This document shows, piece after piece, positions 1 to 9,500 of a stretch of 62,858 nucleotides of DNA. The DNA lies in IMG/VR virus record IMGVR_UViG_3300025131_005047, positions 1-62,858 of that record. One strand, given 5' to 3'. The translations under genes were made by a program, and so were the position numbers. This stretch comes from a virus. The notes beneath the pieces were generated by a model. It saw nothing but the letters and a program-made list of their open reading frames with translations, had not been told where the DNA came from and did not search any database. Each line of letters opens with the position of its first letter. The stretch's first letter is position 1.

Positions 1-3000
1 TACAAGTTGTTTGTATGTTTCTCCAGCCACCCCATTTAATGGTGATGGGATATGTTTTGGCCATGCGACGATTCCTTGTGGTCCCATTATTGTTAATTGT
101 ATAACTGCAGGTGATACACTATCATCTTTTGTTATTCTAAATATTCCTAACTTAAACAATTGAAAGATAATAAATCTTTCTAGAGATGAGTTTTGGGCTG
201 CTGTTGAAAGTTCGCCTGATGTTGAACCATATGGTTTATCACTACTACAGTTAGATATAAGGGCTATACTTAAAGTATTGCTATTTACATCTAAAACATG
301 TGCTCCTTGGTATGTGTCTGGTCTTGCGGTTAAAATTGTACCACTCCTATCTCTATTTACCAAATAATGAAAAGCTATACCAGCAAAACCTAAATCCTTA
401 TGGGTCACATTTAAAGTTCCTACTGGGTCATTACCTAATTCCACATTCCCTGTAGAATGAAGAATTATCATAGTTATCTTTCCTGTCATTGGTAAAGCTG
501 GTGGGTTAGGTCCTGTATCTTTTTCTACTCCCTCTGGTCCAAATCCGCTAACTTGAACATCTGTCACCACTTTTCCTTTTACCCTTTCAATAAATGATTT
601 ATTAACTTTTGAAACTATGTCTTCAATATTTGGTAAGTCAAAAAATGGTGACCTAATACCAGTAAAAGATGTTTCCATATTATTAGGGCTGATATTATGT
701 TCTACATCTGTAATTAAGTATGGTCCCGTAAACATAGGCACATAACGTAAATTAAAATACATTGTAGGTTGTATGCATGCATTTCCCATCGCATTAATTT
801 TTGCAGTGTAAGACCTACTTCTATAAATGTTAAATAAATTTAATCCTTGTGTAGAAATTGTTTTGTCGTTAGAAGAGTCTGCTAATTGTTGTGTTAGTCT
901 AAATGATTCAGCTGTATTTCTAAATTCGTTCTGGTCTAAAGTAACCCCTTTAAATACACCTTGATTTTGTATTCCAAAATCTACATTAAAAGCTACAACC
1001 TTGTTGCACTTTGTTGGGTCTGTGCAATTAGAAAATAAAGGATTGTCAGAAGTTCTACCTAATAGGAAAGAATCAGTATCATAACGATATATGTCCGATT
1101 GTACATTTATGTGTTGTGAAGGTTCTCCAACATACATACATAAAAATTTAGGTGAAGAATCTATATAATCTACCTCCATATGTGTACCAAATAAGGCATT
1201 AGCTTCATCACTAGTATTATATTTAGATATTTGTTCTCCATTTATATTGGTTACCCCATAAAAATTAATATAACTAGGTAATGGTAAGAAATGAAAATTA
1301 TTCTCCTTTAATACTGCTCCAATAAAACCTAATAATGTTGTATTTGCATTACTTTCCATTGCTAATAATTTAAATGGTTCAACATCTATAATAGCTTTAT
1401 CTCCTATATCTCTATTCGCTCTATCAAAGAATAAAAAATCCTCAAATAAAGTTTTATCACTAAATTCTTCACCCGCAACCCATTTATCATTTAATGTTTT
1501 AAAGGTTTGATATATTTCTAATTTTTGTACATCAGTTTTAAATATAGGGTCTATATCGTCTATTTGTGTTCTAACAGGTATTTTATCAAATATTGTTTTA
1601 CTCTGTAGAAACACTTCATTTAGATGCACAGCCTGAGAATCGTCTAATCCACTAATTAATTGACTTATTTTTTCTTTAAACTGAGTTACAAACCCTGTAG
1701 GTTCTGGATAAGGTGTTACTGTATTTGTATTTACTACTGCACTAGATACTCTAGTAGAAGATATAGGTTCTTGCCTTATTCTTTCTGTTACATACATTCT
1801 AATTACCTTCCTAAGTAATTTAATATTTGTTTGTGTGAAATCTATATCTAAAGACACAAAAAAATCTGTTATCTCTGACCCTAAATCATTATAGTGAAGG
1901 GTTGGTAATTCTGGGTCATCAAAGAATCCAACGTGTAGGGCTAAACTAACCCATTCTGCTGGATAAGTTGCTTGAGATACTGCTACAGTAACATCAGGTG
2001 GGAGATTATTTTGGTAGGACCCAAAATTATAATAATCTTTCTCCCCACTTATGGTACGAAGTACTTTTAAATCAATATCATTTTGATTATAAAACTTAAA
2101 AGAAAGTTTTTTATTTAATAATGTTCGTAATGTAGATGAAATCTTACTATTTTGAGCTTTGGCCATATTAACACCAAAATCACTATTATTGTTAGCGGGA
2201 GTAACTGAATATTGTGGTACTACTAATAATTCTCTAACAACAGACTGAAATGTCATTCCATTAGTTGTTGTAAGATTAGACGAATTTAAACTATTGGTAC
2301 TATTATCACCATTAAAATATTCTAATCCATCTAATGTATTATCAAAATTAGTTTCATTCTCACAGAAATTTAAAAAGTATTCTTCAAATTTATCTAAAAT
2401 ATCTGGTGAAAATATATCAAATAATTCTTCAATACTATTATAAGTTCCATTATTTAATATGGTAAAAGGACTCTGGGATAAATTATTTGGGTCTACTTTA
2501 TCGATGTATTGCCATGGTTTAGGTTGTGAACGATTATCGTGTTCAAAATACCCATATTGTGACATAGGCCACAAAAATCTTACATTTCCATTATGTGTAC
2601 TTTTTTTACCTAAATAATCCCCTTCTAGTTCGAATTTAAGTTGGGTTCTTTTTAATCCCCCACTAGATGGGTAAATTATGTAGTTTGGTTCCGTATACCC
2701 AGAGGTTGCGGCGTCTGCTGTTGTATCATAAAATACATTCCAAAATTCAACACTTAAGTCTTGACCACCAGTTACTGGTGGTGTTAATGTGATATCAGTA
2801 TTTTTTTGTACATTTAATGCTCCTCCCACTATATATTGATTTATTTCTAGACTGGTAACTGGAAAACCGGTAATTGTAGTATTGTTGTATAATAAATCTC
2901 CAGTTACAAAATAATGTGTTAAATTAACTAATTCAGGATAAAAACCTAAATTTATTTTTGTAAATCCTCCACCTACTGGTTGTTCTGCTCCTAATGTAAT

Positions 3001-6000
3001 ACTATTATTATTGTCCCCAATATTAAGATTATATAAATAAGCTAAACTATTAGTACTAGGGTTAAACCCTTGGCCTGCATTATAATCATTCCATACATTA
3101 GCTAATGTGTCAGTTCCTGTTTGGATGTGGGTTTTATATCTATTCCATATGCTACCATATTTTAGAATCCACGCGTATGGTAACGGGTGTATGGCCGACA
3201 CCTGGTTTAATGTGGCAAATATGTAATCTCCATATACACTACTCCCGTTCTCCACCTCTAATAATGCTTTGTCTCTTAAAGAGGCAAGAGGTAAAGAATT
3301 GAGGAATAAATATGCTGCATTTATATAAGGATTAGAAACATTATTAAAATCATTTAATACCCCTTCTCTAAAAGCGTTAACAAAATAAGGAGTGTTTAAC
3401 ATAGATACAATTTGTTTATTGTCGGGTGTTAAATTACTTTTTTCACCACCATAAGATATACTACTCTCAGTTAAAAATAATTGGTTATTGTTCAGTATTT
3501 GAGATTGTGGTTGTGAGGCATCTTCATAAAATCCTTTCCATGATGGTTTATTGTCTATTATGGTCTCATATCTAGTTACCAACATATTATCGTATGTTGT
3601 AACAAAATTAGGTAATAGTACTTTGGGGTCCGAATAAAATGGTCCAGCACCAAAACTTGCTAATTCTCCTTCTGTTTTTATTTGGGATGTGAATGTTCTT
3701 AGATTGTCTGAAACAGTTAAGCTTTTGGAGATATTATATAAGTCTTGAAAGGAACCGATAGATGCTCCACCCGCTAAATTTCTCTTTACCCAAGGTATTG
3801 AATTTCCGTTTATTCCTTCACTAGAATTAAAATCTCTAAAGGGAAATGTGTCTACTATTAAATTATCTGTATCATTCTTAGGATAATTTAAATATTCTTT
3901 TAGTCTAAGAATTGCTTTATCTGTAGCTGTGTCCTCATTACCATAATTAGTACTTATTAAATCGATAAAAGGATAAAAAGATGCTCGTGCATCATTAATC
4001 ATCGTTCGAATATAGGGTGTATTTATCTCATCTCTAAGAAGTAATTGCCATTTAGTAAGAGGGGCAAGACTTTGTAAGAAACTCTGGTTATTACCTTCAT
4101 AACCAGTAGTGGAAAAACTATTATATTCTAATGTTTGGTTTTTTAATTGTTCTTGTAAATCAAATGACCCTGATGTTTTAGTTTTCATATCCACACACTC
4201 AATAGTAGCCATAGCTTGAAGGGTTGGGTAACTGGTATTATCCATGAATCTTGTATAAATTCCAGAATAAAAGGTGTGGAGTACCGACCTATCCCATAGT
4301 TCGTAATAAAAAGGAACATAGCTAGTATCAGCATAAAGTGAATTTTCTTGAAAATCTGCAGCACTTACTGGTGACCATTCTTCTCCAATAGCGGAGTTTT
4401 CCCCACTTATTTGAGGGAATCTTTCTCTTATAGTCATAGAACGAAGATATTCTTCCACAAACTCTACTTCAGGCCACACATCTGGTATATAAGCTTTTGT
4501 TTTAGTGGTAACTGATGACGCTCCTGGGTAAGTAGAAACAAAAGTTTGTCCACCATGTTCATTATCTTCTCTAATATAATAAGCTGGCCAAGGATAAACA
4601 AATTGGTCTTCTTGTAGTTGTGCGTCGGGAGCGCCTGAACCTTTTAAAGCATTAAGTCTGTCATCGTTTTCTCTTAATGACATAGACTTTAAATGTGTTT
4701 CATTCATTAATCTTAAAAAGGTATCTGCACCTCCTAGAATAACAGCAAATAAATTTCTTATTGTTGGTCTAAATCCTAAACCTTCATTACCACTTACAAC
4801 TCTATTTATAATTCCTGATAGGTTTTTTTCTATTTTTATCTTCTTTTGATTAAATTTAGTTTGTATAGCCCCTATTTTTTCCTCGAACCCATTTCTAGGA
4901 CCTTTAAATATAAACCATTCCTCTGTAGTCGCAGGCATTCCTTCAACTTTCTCAGCAATAAAATACTCATATTTTATATCAACAGGAATAAATTCTTCCT
5001 TATCCTCCCCAAAGGTTTTGTTATTTAATAACCCCTCATTACCTTCTTTAATGTATTTCTTAAGGGAATCAATAGCTTCTTGTTTTTTATCTTCATTTTC
5101 TGCTACTGATTTTTTCCACGTGTAAAACATATAATCAGTACCACCTCTATCTACGTATACAGCATTTTGTGTGGTATCCATAAATCTATTTCTCCAGCCC
5201 CCAGCACCTAATATCCTTGTGGTGTATTGGTCTAAGTATTTTGAATAGGAGTCTATATCGTCTAAAGCATCTAAATTGTAATTTTGTAAAGCATTCTCTA
5301 TTGCTGTTTCTAAATTACTGATTTTTATTACCAATTCTCTAACGGTCATATCTTTGAAGTTTTCGTCTATTAATCCTTTTCGTCTATAGATGTTGAATAC
5401 TTCATGTTGTATTTGAGCTCCTCGTGTGGTGGTAATTTTTGTAATTCCCTCATCTTCACTATTACTTTCATATTGTCTTGGGTACATATATGGTGCATTC
5501 ATAATTTCTTGAATGGTGATATCCGCTAATAATGCAGAAACCCTACCTATAAAATTACAACTAACATTGTAATTACCTGAAGCAGGGTCAAAGTTTGCAT
5601 TAAACTTATGCATCATTAATTGATATCGTACAGCTTTTCCATAAAATCCTTTAACGGTTAACATAAAGAGAGGATATGGTAGTTGAAAGAAGGCTGCGTA
5701 GGGTGAATTTTGTCCTTGTTCAAATAAAGTCTTCCCTCTTACGTCTACAAAATTAATGGTAACTGTAGGTATATAAGCAGAGTTTAAACTTATTTGTATG
5801 TTTTCAATTCCAAAAGATTCTGGGTCTCTTTTATTAATTATTGTTTCTTGTGGGTAGTCTTTACCTGTTAATGCGTCGGTTTTAGTGGAATTTACTTTTT
5901 GGTTGAATGGTCCTTCTTCGTCTCCCCCACCAGTCATTGTATCAGTCCAATCCGTGGTTAAATAATCTTTACCCCCTGGTTTCATAAAATTAATATCACC

Positions 6001-6228
6001 TTCAAAAATATCAACAAGAGCTTCAGTTTCTACACCAGCTCCACTAATTACCTTACTTCTAGGCACAACCCTTGCTTGTAAGTTAACATACATAGTAAGG
6101 TTTTCGTGTTTTACTAGTCGTTCTTGTGGTTCGTCATTAACTAATATTTTATTTGGGTCTACTAATACTACATTTTGTTCTGCAAACTCTACTAAAATAT
6201 TTTCTGTTCCGGTTATCTCATTTGCCAT
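1..6228 (-). CDS. Giant baseplate hub-like protein with C-terminal amidase-like domain (3' end outside window)
   Basis: The frame is open from an ATG at 6228 to the window edge, giving at least 2076 residues with no stop. About residues 120-220 contain hub-like beta-rich sequence (for example VTINFVDVRGKTLF, then FMLTVKGFYG), resembling late-control/gp27-type tail hub domains. From about residue 1905 the sequence resembles an N-acetylmuramoyl-L-alanine amidase of the T7 lysozyme/PGRP fold: IILHSTGN with the first zinc-type His at 1924, then AFHYLVNRD, GAHV and an N..SIAL strand. The last part has GPQG and KHIPSP where active enzymes have GH and K-x-D/C-P, so two zinc ligands seem to be replaced. 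It starts 11 bp inside the preceding LysM-like gene and ends the tail operon visible here. Likely role: tail-tip/baseplate protein that contacts or cuts peptidoglycan. Hub assignment is inference; the amidase fold is well supported. Confidence 0.8.
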   Translation of the reverse strand, partial: MANEITGTENILVEFAEQNVVLVDPNKILVNDEPQERLVKHENLTMYVNLQARVVPRSKVISGAGVETEALVDIFEGDINFMKPGGKDYLTTDWTDTMTGGGDEEGPFNQKVNSTKTDALTGKDYPQETIINKRDPESFGIENIQISLNSAYIPTVTINFVDVRGKTLFEQGQNSPYAAFFQLPYPLFMLTVKGFYGKAVRYQLMMHKFNANFDPASGNYNVSCNFIGRVSALLADITIQEIMNAPYMYPRQYESNSEDEGITKITTTRGAQIQHEVFNIYRRKGLIDENFKDMTVRELVIKISNLETAIENALQNYNLDALDDIDSYSKYLDQYTTRILGAGGWRNRFMDTTQNAVYVDRGGTDYMFYTWKKSVAENEDKKQEAIDSLKKYIKEGNEGLLNNKTFGEDKEEFIPVDIKYEYFIAEKVEGMPATTEEWFIFKGPRNGFEEKIGAIQTKFNQKKIKIEKNLSGIINRVVSGNEGLGFRPTIRNLFAVILGGADTFLRLMNETHLKSMSLRENDDRLNALKGSGAPDAQLQEDQFVYPWPAYYIREDNEHGGQTFVSTYPGASSVTTKTKAYIPDVWPEVEFVEEYLRSMTIRERFPQISGENSAIGEEWSPVSAADFQENSLYADTSYVPFYYELWDRSVLHTFYSGIYTRFMDNTSYPTLQAMATIECVDMKTKTSGSFDLQEQLKNQTLEYNSFSTTGYEGNNQSFLQSLAPLTKWQLLLRDEINTPYIRTMINDARASFYPFIDLISTNYGNEDTATDKAILRLKEYLNYPKNDTDNLIVDTFPFRDFNSSEGINGNSIPWVKRNLAGGASIGSFQDLYNISKSLTVSDNLRTFTSQIKTEGELASFGAGPFYSDPKVLLPNFVTTYDNMLVTRYETIIDNKPSWKGFYEDASQPQSQILNNNQLFLTESSISYGGEKSNLTPDNKQIVSMLNTPYFVNAFREGVLNDFNNVSNPYINAAYLFLNSLPLASLRDKALLEVENGSSVYGDYIFATLNQVSAIHPLPYAWILKYGSIWNRYKTHIQTGTDTLANVWNDYNAGQGFNPSTNSLAYLYNLNIGDNNNSITLGAEQPVGGGFTKINLGFYPELVNLTHYFVTGDLLYNNTTITGFPVTSLEINQYIVGGALNVQKNTDITLTPPVTGGQDLSVEFWNVFYDTTADAATSGYTEPNYIIYPSSGGLKRTQLKFELEGDYLGKKSTHNGNVRFLWPMSQYGYFEHDNRSQPKPWQYIDKVDPNNLSQSPFTILNNGTYNSIEELFDIFSPDILDKFEEYFLNFCENETNFDNTLDGLEYFNGDNSTNSLNSSNLTTTNGMTFQSVVRELLVVPQYSVTPANNNSDFGVNMAKAQNSKISSTLRTLLNKKLSFKFYNQNDIDLKVLRTISGEKDYYNFGSYQNNLPPDVTVAVSQATYPAEWVSLALHVGFFDDPELPTLHYNDLGSEITDFFVSLDIDFTQTNIKLLRKVIRMYVTERIRQEPISSTRVSSAVVNTNTVTPYPEPTGFVTQFKEKISQLISGLDDSQAVHLNEVFLQSKTIFDKIPVRTQIDDIDPIFKTDVQKLEIYQTFKTLNDKWVAGEEFSDKTLFEDFLFFDRANRDIGDKAIIDVEPFKLLAMESNANTTLLGFIGAVLKENNFHFLPLPSYINFYGVTNINGEQISKYNTSDEANALFGTHMEVDYIDSSPKFLCMYVGEPSQHINVQSDIYRYDTDSFLLGRTSDNPLFSNCTDPTKCNKVVAFNVDFGIQNQGVFKGVTLDQNEFRNTAESFRLTQQLADSSNDKTISTQGLNLFNIYRSRSYTAKINAMGNACIQPTMYFNLRYVPMFTGPYLITDVEHNISPNNMETSFTGIRSPFFDLPNIEDIVSKVNKSFIERVKGKVVTDVQVSGFGPEGVEKDTGPNPPALPMTGKITMIILHSTGNVELGNDPVGTLNVTHKDLGFAGIAFHYLVNRDRSGTILTARPDTYQGAHVLDVNSNTLSIALISNCSSDKPYGSTSGELSTAAQNSSLERFIIFQLFKLGIFRITKDDSVSPAVIQLTIMGPQGIVAWPKHIPSPLNGVAGETYKQLV

Positions 6229-6538
6229 AATAGAAGAAATAATTATCTGCCCTTTGTTTATAATCTTGTAGTGAAGCTATTAAAGGATAGGGCACAGTCA
6301 ATAGTCTACCATCTGGAATGTCCCATTCTATACTCCCAATACCAGGATTAGCTTCCATTATTAACCAACCAAAATAGGGTGAATTATAATAAAGTTGGCT
6401 AAGTTTGTCCAATCTAGATTTACCTACTTTATAAATTACTTTTTTATCGCTAGGCTTAGAAGGTAATCCTAAAAATGGTACTGTTATGTTTTCTCCATTA
6501 ATAGTAAACTGTTTATATCTATTATAATACTGTGACAT
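6218..6538 (-). CDS. LysM-like baseplate protein (gp53/gpX-like)
   Basis: This 106-residue protein carries one LysM-like unit at about residues 36-90: GKSRLDKLSQLYYN, then FGWLIMEANP and a proline-containing IPDGRLLTVP strand. That pattern is typical of small contractile-tail proteins that clamp the hub or wedge (P2 gpX/gpU type, T4 gp53 type). It lies between the 1673-residue baseplate protein (3 bp gap) and the giant hub-like gene (11 bp overlap), which is where such a protein normally sits after the tape measure. A structural role in the baseplate is likely; the exact T4 equivalent is uncertain. Confidence 0.65.
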   Translation of the reverse strand: MSQYYNRYKQFTINGENITVPFLGLPSKPSDKKVIYKVGKSRLDKLSQLYYNSPYFGWLIMEANPGIGSIEWDIPDGRLLTVPYPLIASLQDYKQRADNYFFYYGK

Positions 6539-6540
6539 AT

Positions 6541-9500
6541 CTATTCTCTATTAAATTTCCAATTAAAATTATTATCTGGATTATTACTTTTATAACTTAA
6601 CGCTAGTAAATTAGTTTCACACGCAGCAACAAATGGACCTACTGTTTTTTCATAATACACCTTTCTTTCTTTATCTAGTGATATGAACTCTGTTGTTAAG
6701 TTATCTCCAACTGTAGTTAATCCTTCAGTTATTGTTCCCTCTTCGGAAACAAATCTATCTTTTACTTGTTTAGTTATTGCTTGAAGATTTTTAAGATAGT
6801 AATCTTCGTTTTTAACAAAAGCAATACTTAAATTTTTTCTTGCGTTGACCCACCAGATTTCGTCCATCTCCATATTTAATTTTTCGTATATTTCAGTCCA
6901 TAAGGTGCCTGTAGTGTTATTTAAATTAAAGACATCTTGATAATAATAGAAATTCTCAGTAGATTCCATATCTACAACATCTTTATCTATTATCTCTTGA
7001 TTGAATATAAGGTATTCTACAGCCATCGTTGTAGGGTCTAGGGTTCCTCCGGGTGCGACCTCAAAGGAGTTTGGTGAAATATATTTTCCTATCTTACTTA
7101 AACTACCGGATTCACTAGGATTTAAACTACTAGATGCGTTTTCACATGGTAACTCATTTATTGTACAAGCTACACCCGCATCTCCATTTAATGTGTCAAC
7201 ATAATAATTTAATGTATTAATCATATAGGAATAATCATTACCTAGTTCTTGTAATGTGTCGGTAGGTGGTGTAGTTTGTTGAGCAGAAGAAGTATGTATT
7301 TCAGTTAATCCAGTAAGAGCAAATGAAACTGGTTTTGCAGTTGATACATATCCATCACATGAGAATGCTACAGTATTAAGTCTCTCAATAAAAGGACTTA
7401 ATTCCACAACTTTTTCACCTAAATTAGTTGCTACTTCTTCTAATTCATTAGTTATTGCATCTCTAGATTCTTCTAATTTTTGTTTTAAAAATCTTCTTAA
7501 TTTTCTTTTTCTTGCATTAGTTGGGAATGCCTCTATAATATGTTTTTGCTGAATGTACGTATTGTCATTTTTTATCTCGTTTTCACACCAATCATATAAC
7601 GCATTAATTCTAGTAGAAACGTCTACGGGTTGACCTAACAATTTACCTGGTACATTTGCAAATGAGTTTGGTGTGGTCGGATAATAATATTGGCCTTCTG
7701 TCCATTGTCTTTCAGCCATCACTAACTGAAGTAGCCCATAATTTCTACTTGTCAATAATAACTCTAATTCAGATAATGTGCCGGTTATATATACACCATT
7801 TTGTTGAAGATAATCATTAAATACTGTTTTATATGTAATAAATCCAGTTTCACCAGATGCCGTCGTCTGGGCAGTCGTTCTATCTCCAATGGTCTGACCA
7901 TCATTTGCTGAAGTGTCTAAATCATCTGTTTTTGCTGCCTCATCTTCTAAATCTGCTCCTACTTGATTTATAAGGTCTTGATTTTCTTGTAACCATTTTT
8001 GTTCGTCAGGGTCATCATCAGTAACCGTATATACTGCTCTAGAATCATACATTTCAGTATTACCATAAAAGTTAAAGGATAATGCATTTTGTAATCTTTC
8101 TACTGGACCTTTAAGTCCTTGACCTCCAACATAATTAAAAACAATATTTATAGATGCTATCATTGGTTGTACTCCAATACCTTCTGGATTAAAATCTAAT
8201 AAATTATCATCATAACTGATAGAAAGATTTTGTATTATAATTTTTGTATGATAAAAGTCACCAATTCTTAACACACATACTGGAGGTGCTCCAAATGATG
8301 TGTTTTTTGCATCTGTTTCATAATCTAATTCCCCTGTTCCCTTCTTTGTAGGAATAGTCGAACCGGGTCTTACACATTGATTTAAAAATGTAAGTCTACT
8401 ATTTAAACCTTCTGGTGTTATTGCGTGAAAAGCTGGGTGAAAATACTTAAACTTATCTTTAAGACTATCATAAATAAATGGGTCTTCTTCTTTTAACATA
8501 TCAAAGTAATCACATTCTGTTACCATTTCCCTTAGTACTTTATTTGCGATTTCTCTTCGGGTGTTCATTTGTTTTTCAGTTTTCTTCTTTACAATAGGTG
8601 GGGTTGGGCTTGGCCTATCGTATCTCCATGTTGTTGTTGTGGGTGGTGTTGTGTAGGTCTCGGGTATATCATCACCAGGAATTGCTTCAACATCAATACC
8701 TACTATAGATACAAACCTACAATTAGCAGCAGCAGCATTATAAACTGACGCAGCTCTGTCTCCAGCGTCATCTGAAACGGTAGAAACACATTGACTTTCT
8801 CCTAATGCGGAACCTTCTGGGAATATTAAAAATCCTTTTTCTAAATAAGTTTTAAATGGTTGTTCTCCCGCTAAAGAGTAGTCTCTCATCATTTGGTAAA
8901 CAGAATCTAGTCGTCTTTGGGATAGGTCAACATTATAGTCACTTGGTGCTAAATTACTAGCCCCTCCAACAAAAGTTAATGTAACTCTATTTTTTTTATC
9001 TTTTAAAGCGTTATCTACTTCAACCATAAATTTATGGAACCGGTCAGCTTCTTCACAGCATTGGGATGTGGCCTCATTAAAAAATGAAACTAATCCTTGT
9101 TTTAATGAGGAGTTAGGTTGTTGAGTTTGATAAGTATCTTGATTTGCAGTTGAATAATATACATCCGCTAAAGCGTTATATGGTGATGTAGATTTTACTA
9201 ATCTAGTATTAGGGTCTGGATAATCATTTTCAAAATAAAAACTTAATGCTGGGGAAGCAAATGCAATTAAGGGTCCAGAATCGTATGGGTCTTCAATTAT
9301 TTGGGGGTCAGTAGTATTAGTACCATCTGCAATTTCCGATATGGTTTCTTGGTCTACATCTACAGTATTAATAATTGTCTCAATTTCTTGTATTGTACTA
9401 ACCCCTAAATTCCATTTTCTTGCTAAGTCATATATATCATATGTTTTACATCCTGCATGAAAAGAATCTATAATTCCATTAACTTCCTCATCCGTAAGTT

